Shown here one piece after another: positions 52,418-59,521 of a DNA stretch of 64,000 nt. This DNA comes from Bacilli bacterium (GTDB lineage: Bacteria > Bacillota_I > Bacilli_A > RF39 > UBA660), in NCBI GenBank assembly GCA_017634385.1, contig JAGBNN010000002.1, forward strand, positions 217,156 to 281,155, in the 5' to 3' direction. The notes beneath the pieces were generated by a model, which saw only the letters and a list, made by a program, of their open reading frames with translations, made no database searches and was not told the origin of the DNA. Both the position numbers and the translations under genes were made by a program. Position 1 is the stretch's first letter, and each line of letters starts with the position of its first letter.

Positions 52418-52450
52418 ATATACAAAAAAACAAGTCGTTAAACTTGTTTT
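52418..52450 (-). terminator. Terminator of the lipoprotein gene
   Basis: An AAAACAAGT/ACTTGTTTT-type hairpin with a short loop overlaps the stop codon and is followed by T-rich DNA on the minus strand. Confidence 0.75.
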
Positions 52451-53339
52451 ATTGCTCATTATTTGTTAATACTTTTTTATATTCGCTAAAATCCATATCT
52501 TTAGTTTCAGTAGAATAATAGTCATCTCTACCAGCATAAGCATCTATTGCTTCATGTACATATTCCATTGTATATTCGCCATTCATTTTTTTAAATGGTG
52601 TTTCTTCTACTGGTATAACTACTTTTTCTTTATTATTAAAATTACTATTAGCTATATTTTCATCAGTACTACCTAATCCAGTTTGATTTCTTGATAATTC
52701 TACAAATCCATTATCACATAATTGATATAATGCTTCACATTTCAAATAATCATCTTCATGTATATGATTTTGATAATTTGTTATGGAATCTTTAAATGTT
52801 ATTGTTGATTCTATATAATAAAATGTTTGTCCTTCTAAAGTTACTAATTTCTTAGCACTTATTTCATAATCACAACAATTTACTGGTATAACATCATTTT
52901 TTAAAGAATCTGGACATTCTATAATTTGAAGTGATGTAAATGTTCCAGTTGACATAGCTGTTTTTCCATCTGTTAATGATTCTTTACTTGTTATTGTATT
53001 TTCATCAACTAATCTAGCAAGTGAAGCATAATGAATAGTTTCTTTAGATCCTATTTCGTAATATTTCCCTGCAAATTCTTGTTCTGATAAATTAGTATTA
53101 TCAATTAAATATGTATAATCTAATTTTTGACCTTTTAAATCTTGATTATGTGAAGTTGTGTCTAAATTTAATAAATCATCAATTCTACTATGATAGTTTT
53201 CATTATTTAAACTTGAATCATATTCTACTAATATTCTTGTATCAGAGTCATTATTTGATTTATTTGTCGAACATCCTGTTAAAGATAATGATGCAATTAA
53301 ACTTAATAACAAAAATTTCTTTCTTAAAAATTTATTCAT
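52449..53339 (-). CDS. Lipoprotein of unknown function
   Basis: A 296-residue protein with a signal peptide and lipobox LSLTGC (cleavage before Cys23 or so), then an Asn/Ser-rich linker. The rest has alternating strands with Cys pairs (IIECPDSLKNDVIPVNCCDY) and ends in an acidic helix. I do not recognise the family. The ATG at 53339 follows GGGGGTGA. It has its own promoter and terminator. Confidence 0.78.
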   Translation of the reverse strand: MNKFLRKKFLLLSLIASLSLTGCSTNKSNNDSDTRILVEYDSSLNNENYHSRIDDLLNLDTTSHNQDLKGQKLDYTYLIDNTNLSEQEFAGKYYEIGSKETIHYASLARLVDENTITSKESLTDGKTAMSTGTFTSLQIIECPDSLKNDVIPVNCCDYEISAKKLVTLEGQTFYYIESTITFKDSITNYQNHIHEDDYLKCEALYQLCDNGFVELSRNQTGLGSTDENIANSNFNNKEKVVIPVEETPFKKMNGEYTMEYVHEAIDAYAGRDDYYSTETKDMDFSEYKKVLTNNEQ

Positions 53340-53368
53340 TTTCTTCACCCCCTTTTCGCGTGATTTAT

Positions 53369-53397
53369 ATACTAACACTTATTTTCATTATTGTCAA
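53369..53397 (-). promoter_or_regulatory. Promoter of the lipoprotein gene
   Basis: TTGACA (53392-53397), 17-bp spacer, TAGTAT (53369-53374), about 29 bp before the start codon. Confidence 0.75.
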
Positions 53398-53422
53398 CTA
53401 AAAAAGATTACAACGTAATCTT
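53398..53422 (-). terminator. Terminator of the ATP-grasp gene
   Basis: AAGATTAC and GTAATCTT arms with a 3-nt loop, then six T on the minus strand. Nearly the same hairpin ends serS at 54671-54691. Confidence 0.85.
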
Positions 53423-54626
53423 ACCATTTAAATTTTTTATATTTTCTTATATATTGAATTTTTCTTTTCAACAAGTATATTCTATGACCGATTCCAGTAT
53501 CTGCTTTATAACTTAATGGGTCTGTATGATTTTTATATAGCTTTAAAGCTTCTTTTTTGTATTCCTTATTATTTATTTGACTTTTTATTACTGATTTAGG
53601 AACCATTGATAAAAGTAATTTTTTATCAATAAAATGAAATTCATGTTCTTTATTCTCAAATAAATCTTCTTCTAGATACTTTACTAAATTATAACCTGCA
53701 GCGCATAAATAATAACTACTTCTTGCTTGTCTTGGATTTATTTCTAATACTTTAAACTTCTTTTCTTCTGGGTCATATTTTAAATCAAATTCTGCGAATC
53801 CTGTATAACCAATATCTTCTAAAAATTTTTTCATTTTTTCTATTTCTTTCATTGTATTACCATATTGATTATAATTATTTATTAATACAGTACAATTTCC
53901 TAAAGCAGTTGGTCCATGTTCTTGAAGTCCTATTTGTGCGAATGTAGCAAGTTCACATTTTCCTTTTGAATTAACATAGAAAACTGAATCAAATAAATTT
54001 GTATCGTCTCCCTTTATATATTCCTGAATAATTAAATTACCTGTATATCCAGATTTTTTTATTTCTTTTACTACCTTTTCTACTTCTTCTTTATTATTTA
54101 GTCTATATACTTTTGCTTGCCCTTTAAAATGATTTTTATAATAAAGTAATCCATCACTTGGTTTTAATATTACTGGATATTTAAAATCTTTTGGTATTTT
54201 TAATTTATCTAATACATTATAAAAATATGTATTTGGAAATATTAAATCACTATCTTTATATTTATTATAAAATTTTTCTTTTACAAGAAAACTATCCATT
54301 ATTTCTTCATTAGGACAATTAAATATATAATAATCTTTTAATAAATCTTTATTTTCTACTACAAGCCTAACATACGTATCATGACATGGTACTAATAAAA
54401 CTTTTTCTCCATTATAGTTTTTCTTATAGTAATCTATTAATATATCTGAAAAATATTCTTTTTTTCTTAAATTTTCATCATTTGTAAAATCTATTATATT
54501 TGTTCCTTGTGTAAAACGTAGTGGTTCTTTACCTATTGCTTTTGCTTTTACATGATATAATTCATGATAGCATCTTGCCATATAATATACATTTATATCA
54601 GAACCTAATAATAAAATATTAATCAT
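53421..54626 (-). CDS. ATP-grasp carboxylate-amine ligase, resembling D-aspartate ligase
   Basis: A 401-residue ATP-grasp protein. Its N-terminus (ILLLGSDINVYYMARCYHEL) and core (NLIIQEYIKGDDTNLFDSVF, YTGFAEFDLKYDPEEKKFKV, LEINPRQARSSYY) resemble the D-aspartate ligase family that adds D-Asp to lysine in peptidoglycan precursors. Substrate choice is inferred by resemblance from memory and could be another amino acid. It is a single gene downstream of serS with its own terminator. It would fit the MurT and MurJ genes as part of cell-wall tailoring. Confidence 0.65.
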   Translation of the reverse strand: MINILLLGSDINVYYMARCYHELYHVKAKAIGKEPLRFTQGTNIIDFTNDENLRKKEYFSDILIDYYKKNYNGEKVLLVPCHDTYVRLVVENKDLLKDYYIFNCPNEEIMDSFLVKEKFYNKYKDSDLIFPNTYFYNVLDKLKIPKDFKYPVILKPSDGLLYYKNHFKGQAKVYRLNNKEEVEKVVKEIKKSGYTGNLIIQEYIKGDDTNLFDSVFYVNSKGKCELATFAQIGLQEHGPTALGNCTVLINNYNQYGNTMKEIEKMKKFLEDIGYTGFAEFDLKYDPEEKKFKVLEINPRQARSSYYLCAAGYNLVKYLEEDLFENKEHEFHFIDKKLLLSMVPKSVIKSQINNKEYKKEALKLYKNHTDPLSYKADTGIGHRIYLLKRKIQYIRKYKKFKW

Positions 54627-54663
54627 TAGTTATTCCTCCTATATAAGACAAATTAATTATAGC

Positions 54664-54691
54664 ACAAAAAAAAGATTACAATGTAATCTTT
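54664..54691 (-). terminator. Terminator of DUF1653-serS
   Basis: AAAGATTAC and GTAATCTTT arms with a 3-nt loop abut the serS stop codon; a T run follows on the minus strand. Confidence 0.85.
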
Positions 54692-55981
54692 TTATTTTAT
54701 TGGTATTATTTTATCTTTTCCACCCATATATGGTCTAAGTACTTCTGGTATATTTACTGATCCATCTTCATTATAATTATTTTCTAAGAATGCGATTAAC
54801 ATTCTAGGTGGTGCGATTACTGTATTATTTAATGTATGAGCAAAGTATTTATTTCCTTCTTCATCTTTATATTTAATACCAAGTCTTCTTGCTTGTGCTT
54901 CTGTTAAATTAGAACATGAACATACTTCAAAATATGTTTTTTGTCTTGGAGACCAAGCTTCTATATCACATGATCTATATTTAAGATCTGCTAAATCTCC
55001 TGTACAACAAACAAGTTTTCTTACAGGTATATCTAATGTTCTAAATAATTCTACTGAAAATTGCCACATTTTATTATACCAATCTTCTGAATCTTCTGGT
55101 TTACATATAACAATCATTTCTTGTTTTTCAAATTGATGTATTCTATATATTCCTCTTTCTTCTATACCATGTGCTCCTACTTCTTTTCTAAAGCATGGTG
55201 AATAAGATGTCATTGTTATTGGAAGTTCACTTTCATTTAATATTTGTCCTTTAAATTTTGCTATCATAGAATGTTCTGAAGTTCCTATTAAATATAAATC
55301 TTCTCCTTCTATTTTATACATCATATTCTCTTTTTCTTCAAAAGACATAACTCCATCAACTGCATCACTTCTTATCATATAAGGTGGTATTGCATAAGTA
55401 AATCCTTTATCTATCATAAAGTCTCTAGCATATGCAAGTACTGCTGAATGAAGTCTTGCTATATCTCCTACTAAGTAGTAAAAACCATTACCTGATACTC
55501 TACCAGCTGCTTCTTTATCAAGTCCATTAAATCTTGCCATTATATCAGCATGATATGGAATTTCATAATCAGGCACTATAGGATCTCCAAAATGAGCTTC
55601 ATCTACATTTTCTTCATCACTTTTACCTACTGGTACATCATCTGCTACCATATTTGGTATTTTATACATTATTTCTTTTATATCTTTTTCATATGTTTTT
55701 TCTTTTTCTTCTAGATCTTTTAATTCATCATTTATTTTAGTAACTTGTGTTTTTAAAGCAAGTCCTTCTTCTTTTTTTCCTTCTCTCATAAGTGTTCCTA
55801 TTTGATCACTTATTGTATTTCTTTCATTTCTTAAAGTATCTGCTTTTACTTTTATTTCTCTATATTCTGAATCTAAAGTAATAACTTTATCTACTAATTC
55901 TAATTTTTGATCTTGAAATTTTTTCTTAATATTTTCTTTTACCTTTTCAGGATTTTCTCTTACAAATTTAATATCTAACAT
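54692..55981 (-). CDS. serS: Seryl-tRNA synthetase
   Basis: A 429-residue class II synthetase with an N-terminal coiled coil (about residues 25-105). Motif 2 is CFRKEVGAHGIEERGIYRIH near residues 262-281 and motif 3 is NNTVIAPPRMLIAFLENN near 384-401. Charges tRNA-Ser. The AGGAGG site lies in the end of the upstream DUF1653 gene. The operon is governed by a Ser-type T-box. Confidence 0.97.
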   Translation of the reverse strand: MLDIKFVRENPEKVKENIKKKFQDQKLELVDKVITLDSEYREIKVKADTLRNERNTISDQIGTLMREGKKEEGLALKTQVTKINDELKDLEEKEKTYEKDIKEIMYKIPNMVADDVPVGKSDEENVDEAHFGDPIVPDYEIPYHADIMARFNGLDKEAAGRVSGNGFYYLVGDIARLHSAVLAYARDFMIDKGFTYAIPPYMIRSDAVDGVMSFEEKENMMYKIEGEDLYLIGTSEHSMIAKFKGQILNESELPITMTSYSPCFRKEVGAHGIEERGIYRIHQFEKQEMIVICKPEDSEDWYNKMWQFSVELFRTLDIPVRKLVCCTGDLADLKYRSCDIEAWSPRQKTYFEVCSCSNLTEAQARRLGIKYKDEEGNKYFAHTLNNTVIAPPRMLIAFLENNYNEDGSVNIPEVLRPYMGGKDKIIPIK

Positions 55982-55982
55982 A

Positions 55983-56279
55983 TTATTCCTCCTCTTTCAT
56001 TACTTTTTCAAATCTATATTTTTGTTTTATTTCTGGATATTTTTCATGATCTACTTCAGATAAAAACATATCAAGTGGTCTTGCTGCATAATCAACACCA
56101 GTTGTACAATCTGTTTCATATAATGGTTTATATATCATTAATTCTTCTTTTGATTCAGTATGTCTTGATGTACCTATTATTTCATATAAATATAAATTTG
56201 GAGCTGTTTCTAATTGTTCTTCTGTCATTTTTTCTCTTTTAAAATGCCTTACTATATCTCCAGTTTTAAATTCTCTCAT
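55983..56279 (-). CDS. DUF1653-domain protein
   Basis: A 98-residue protein matching DUF1653: [31 protein letters not shown] and [18 protein letters not shown]. The function is unknown. It is the first coding gene behind the Ser T-box and lies 1 bp before serS, so it shares T-box control. An AAAGGAGG site precedes the start. Confidence 0.85.
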   Translation of the reverse strand: MREFKTGDIVRHFKREKMTEEQLETAPNLYLYEIIGTSRHTESKEELMIYKPLYETDCTTGVDYAARPLDMFLSEVDHEKYPEIKQKYRFEKVMKEEE

Positions 56280-56498
56280 ATTATTCCTCCTTTAGAATAA
56301 AAAAAGAATGATACCTTTAAGGAGCCCTTAAAAGGCGGTACCATCCTTTATTTAACTTAATTTAGATAACGGTTTTACCCGTAGGTTATTAACCTCACTA
56401 GAAAGTAGATTCATAATAACATTATATTAGTTTCCACCAACCACTAATTCTCTATTAAATAATAATTATTATTACTAATCTTTCATAATTGCTTTACA
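56280..56498 (-). promoter_or_regulatory. T-box leader (Ser, UCU) controlling DUF1653-serS
   Basis: The leader has the stem I element GGTTGGTGGAAACTAAT, a specifier TCT at 56407-56409 in GAATCTACT and the T-box bulge GGATGGTACCGCC at 56334-56346. A terminator stem at about 56307-56346 is followed by a T-rich tract. Specifier context (GAA-NNN-A) matches the Phe T-box at 42443-42670. Uncharged tRNA-Ser should promote read-through. Confidence 0.9.
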
Positions 56499-56504
56499 AG
56501 ATAC

Positions 56505-56533
56505 ATTTTACTTTATTTTATTATTTGTGTCAA
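56505..56533 (-). promoter_or_regulatory. Promoter of the serS T-box operon
   Basis: TTGACA (56528-56533), a 17-bp spacer and TAAAAT (56505-56510). The -35 lies just beyond the stop codon of the upstream permease gene. Confidence 0.8.
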
Positions 56534-56535
56534 TA

Positions 56536-57327
56536 TTATCTTGAAACTGCTAAATTACTTGATGAATATCTTTTTAATCCTCTATTAAATATATAATATG
56601 CGACTAATGATATAAATATTGTATAACTTATTACTATAAGTAAATTAATTATATTAAATTCAAGTAATACATCCATTGGTATATATACTGCAAATCCAAT
56701 TGGAATTAGTATATATAAAATTACTTTTATAACTGTATCAAAGATTTGTTCTGGATATAATGAGAATGTTATAAACATTCCAATTATATTTTCTGCAAAA
56801 TCTGATAATTTTATAAATCTAAATGCCAAAGAATTTATTATAATTGCAAATGCTGTATATATAATAGCACCTAATATAGAAAATAATAATATTAATAATA
56901 TATTTACTATACTATGATAAAAAACAAATGCTACTATAAGTCCATATAATAAATCACCTATTGCTGATATGCTTGTTTGAGATGTTATTGCTCCCATTAG
57001 AGTATCTCTTGGTACAATTAAATATTGATCAAGTCCACCTTCTTCTATCATTTTTGGCATTTTAAATGCTCCATGGAAAAATATATGTGCAAGTCCAAAT
57101 GATGCTGCACTTATCCCCCAAAGTAAACATACTTCACCAAATCCATATCCTCCTATACTATCTTTTAGTGTGAAGAATATAGCCCATTCTACTAAAAATG
57201 CACTGTTATTTAACATCATAAAAAGTACATTAAGTACAAATGATAATGGATTTGCCATTTGTCTCATTATATTATATTTAACTGACAAAAATACTAATTT
57301 TATTTCTTTTTTAACCACCGTTAACAT
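56536..57327 (-). CDS. ABC transporter permease (ABC-2/DUF990 type), subunit 2
   Basis: A 263-residue membrane protein with about six hydrophobic segments and the family feature GGLDQYLIVPRDTLMGAITS near residues 96-115. Such permeases pair with a second permease and an ATPase in an exporter. The first 17 bases overlap the end of the first permease gene, indicating coupling. Substrate unknown. Confidence 0.8.
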   Translation of the reverse strand: MLTVVKKEIKLVFLSVKYNIMRQMANPLSFVLNVLFMMLNNSAFLVEWAIFFTLKDSIGGYGFGEVCLLWGISAASFGLAHIFFHGAFKMPKMIEEGGLDQYLIVPRDTLMGAITSQTSISAIGDLLYGLIVAFVFYHSIVNILLILLFSILGAIIYTAFAIIINSLAFRFIKLSDFAENIIGMFITFSLYPEQIFDTVIKVILYILIPIGFAVYIPMDVLLEFNIINLLIVISYTIFISLVAYYIFNRGLKRYSSSNLAVSR

Positions 57328-58102
57328 TTAAATTCTTCACCCCTTTTCTAAAAATTAAACCGCATATTATTGATACTACTATTACATATATTATTTGTGC
57401 AAATAATACACTTGAAAATGTAGAATATGAAAAATCTAATGCAAGTTTAGCTGGTCCATATACTGTTGTATATACTGGTGTATATACTAATATTTTTTGA
57501 ATAATTAATGGAAACATTTCAATTGGAAAAAATATACCAAATATTAATATTGTTTTATTGTAAATCCAATGAAATGGTTCTGAATCTTCTGTCCAAAAAG
57601 ATATTAATGTTATTGTTATTTTTATTAAGTTAGTAATTACTACTGATAATATAAATGTTAATGCTATTGCAAATAAACTTCCTATAGTTAAATTTAGATT
57701 AAGTGGTCCTACATATAATATACCAATTACAATACTAACTATAAAATATAGAGAAGTTCTTATTAAACTATCAGCAAAACTTCTTGTAAATATATAAAGT
57801 ACATATTTATATGGTTTATTAATTTTATAAGCTATTGTACCTGTTACTACATCATTTTGTATTTCATCTACTACTATTCTTGATGCTCCATAAGAAATAG
57901 TATCTGCAAATAATATATACCATACCATTTGTACTAAAGTATATCCATTTATTACTCTATTTGGATCTGAATAAATATATTTCCATACATTAGACAAAAC
58001 AAACATATTAACAAAATAACTTAAAAATTTAAAAAATAATGCTTCTATACCTTGGAAGTTATCTGACATACTCATTTTAAATATTGATATATATTTTCTC
58101 AT
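57311..58102 (-). CDS. ABC transporter permease (ABC-2/DUF990 type), subunit 1
   Basis: A 263-residue paralogous permease: about six membrane segments, with YTLVQMVWYILFADTISYG and VTGTIAYKINKPYKYVLYIF in the N-terminal half. The gene overlaps the ATPase gene by 4 bp (ATGA) and the second permease by 17 bp. The pair probably forms a heterodimeric exporter channel. Confidence 0.8.
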   Translation of the reverse strand: MRKYISIFKMSMSDNFQGIEALFFKFLSYFVNMFVLSNVWKYIYSDPNRVINGYTLVQMVWYILFADTISYGASRIVVDEIQNDVVTGTIAYKINKPYKYVLYIFTRSFADSLIRTSLYFIVSIVIGILYVGPLNLNLTIGSLFAIALTFILSVVITNLIKITITLISFWTEDSEPFHWIYNKTILIFGIFFPIEMFPLIIQKILVYTPVYTTVYGPAKLALDFSYSTFSSVLFAQIIYVIVVSIICGLIFRKGVKNLNVNGG

Positions 58103-59079
58103 TTCTTATCACCTTTATATATATTAGATATTATATTTTCAAGTGGTGTATTTGATATATTTATATCAATTATATGATTAATATCAAGTAAATTAATAGC
58201 ATCATTTATTTTTCTTTTTTCTAAATCTACTTCTATTTTTAGATTATAACCTTTATCTTTTAATATAACTATTCCATCTTCATCATCAAGATTAACTTTT
58301 TCACTCATCTTAACTTCTACTATTTTTTTATTTAAATAATGATATTTTAGATTTTCCATACTATCATCTAAAACTATTTCACCATTATTAACTATTATTA
58401 CCCTTTTACATAGTTTTTCTATATCTGATATATCATGACTTGTTAAAAATATAGTAGTCTTTTTTTCTTTATTTAATCTTTTTATTAATACTCTTATTTT
58501 TTCTTTTATAACTGGATCAAGTCCAATAGTTGGTTCATCTAGGAATAGTATTTTTGGATCATGAATAAGCGTTGCGACTATTTCACATATTATTCTTTGA
58601 CCTAATGACAAATTTCTAACTGGAGTATTTATGAATTCTGAAAGTTCAAATAGTTCATTATATTCTTTGATTTTCTTTTCTACTTGTTTTTCTGGTATAT
58701 CATAAATTGATCCAAAGAATTTAAAATTATCATATGGTGTTAAATGTACCCAAAGTTGTTCTTTTTGTCCAAATACTGTACCTATTTCATAGGCAAGTTT
58801 TTTTCTTTCTTTTGTAGGATTTATTCCCATAATAGAAATTTCACCTGAATCAGGATATAGTATTCCTGTTAACATTTTAGTGGTTGTAGATTTACCTGCT
58901 CCATTTGGACCTATGAATGCGATAATTTCACCTTTTTCTACATCAAAGTTTATATCTCTTACTGCTTCTTTTATATTATATTTTGGTTTTATTATAGATT
59001 TTATTCCACCTATAAAACCTTTTTTCTTTTCTTTTGTTTTAAATTTTTTAGATAGATGCTTTACTTCTATTACTTTCAT
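58099..59079 (-). CDS. ABC transporter ATPase (drug/lipid exporter type)
   Basis: A 326-residue ATPase with Walker A FIGPNGAGKSTTTKML near residues 54-69, the Q-loop VFGQKEQLWVHL, signature NLSLGQRIICEIVA and Walker B KILFLDEPTIGLDPVIKEK. The C-terminal 90 residues form the regulatory domain common in exporters of this class. It drives the two downstream permeases. No drug specificity can be assigned. Stops with TGA in an ATGA overlap. The attenuated unit at 59209-59420 lies just upstream on the same strand. Confidence 0.85.
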   Translation of the reverse strand: MKVIEVKHLSKKFKTKEKKKGFIGGIKSIIKPKYNIKEAVRDINFDVEKGEIIAFIGPNGAGKSTTTKMLTGILYPDSGEISIMGINPTKERKKLAYEIGTVFGQKEQLWVHLTPYDNFKFFGSIYDIPEKQVEKKIKEYNELFELSEFINTPVRNLSLGQRIICEIVATLIHDPKILFLDEPTIGLDPVIKEKIRVLIKRLNKEKKTTIFLTSHDISDIEKLCKRVIIVNNGEIVLDDSMENLKYHYLNKKIVEVKMSEKVNLDDEDGIVILKDKGYNLKIEVDLEKRKINDAINLLDINHIIDINISNTPLENIISNIYKGDKK

Positions 59080-59170
59080 GTTATCACACTCCCTTATTAT
59101 TAATATATCATTTATTCATTATCTTTTTTAATAAAGAAGAGCAATTAATGCAAACTTTGTGTAAAATAAA

Positions 59171-59194
59171 ACCACTAATTTTTCAATTAATGGT
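59171..59194 (-). terminator. Terminator after the 22-codon ORF
   Basis: CCACTAATT and AATTAATGG arms with a 4-nt loop, then a T-rich run on the minus strand, 14 nt after the small ORF's stop codon. Confidence 0.75.
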
Positions 59195-59208
59195 ATCCTT
59201 AAAACAAT

Positions 59209-59277
59209 CTACTTATATAAGAGACCTCTAGGATTACCATCAATTAAATTAAAGGAATACATTTTCGCTTGTTTCAT
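59209..59277 (-). CDS. 22-codon ORF, possible truncated gene or peptide
   Basis: A short ORF starting MKQAKMYSFNL and continuing IDGNPRGLLYK to a TAG. A very good AAGGAAAGGAG Shine-Dalgarno precedes the ATG. The pattern F.L.DG.P.GL resembles the N-terminus of some GIY-YIG nuclease-family proteins (VDGTPTGL), suggesting a truncated remnant, but it may be a genuine peptide. It lies between an attenuator and a terminator in a complete transcription unit. Confidence 0.45.
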   Translation of the reverse strand: MKQAKMYSFNLIDGNPRGLLYK

Positions 59278-59307
59278 ATATATTCTCCTTTCCTTAGTCA
59301 ACACAAA

Positions 59308-59347
59308 AAAACGCGTGTCAACTAAAATATTAGTGACTCCGCGTTTT
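59308..59347 (-). terminator. Attenuator hairpin ahead of the 22-codon ORF
   Basis: Outer arms CGCGTTTT (59340-59347) and AAAACGCG (59308-59315) enclose a second stem; on the minus strand T7 follows. The 5' arm begins right at the stop codon of the 15-codon leader ORF, so a stalled ribosome would block it. Confidence 0.75.
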
Positions 59348-59393
59348 ATAAACTCGTGTAAGATAATAATCCCTGCTTGGCTAGATTTCTCAT
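59346..59393 (-). CDS. 15-codon leader ORF
   Basis: MRNLAKQGLLSYTSL with stop TAA. It starts shortly after the predicted transcription start and ends exactly where the attenuator stem begins. A weak AAGTGAG Shine-Dalgarno is present. Its first four residues equal those of the ABC-F leader peptide at 48392-48412. Confidence 0.55.
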   Translation of the reverse strand: MRNLAKQGLLSYTSL

Positions 59394-59414
59394 ACAAGCA
59401 CTCACTTGGTTATA

Positions 59415-59442
59415 ATTATAACAACAAATTTTTATTTGTCAA
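59415..59442 (-). promoter_or_regulatory. Consensus promoter of the attenuated unit
   Basis: TTGACA (59437-59442) and TATAAT (59415-59420), both perfect, separated by 16 bp. The start of transcription is predicted near 59408, about 15 nt before the leader ORF. Confidence 0.85.
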
Positions 59443-59489
59443 CCTAACACCATTCAACAGCAGTATATAGTATAACATAAATATAATTA

Positions 59490-59521
59490 ATAATAAAAAA
59501 GAAATAGTTTGCACTATTTCT
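59490..59521 (-). terminator. Terminator of topA
   Basis: GAAATAGT and ACTATTTC arms with a 4-nt loop overlap the stop codon; T-rich DNA follows on the minus strand. Confidence 0.75.

Noticed and set aside
44000..53400. A prophage or integrative element
   Set aside because: Only the ORF6N domain is phage-like; no integrase, structural genes, or flanking repeats are seen around the region.
59278..59397. Upstream extension of the 22-codon ORF to a 62-residue protein
   Set aside because: The extension runs through the attenuator hairpin and has no Shine-Dalgarno; the ATG at 59277 has an excellent one.
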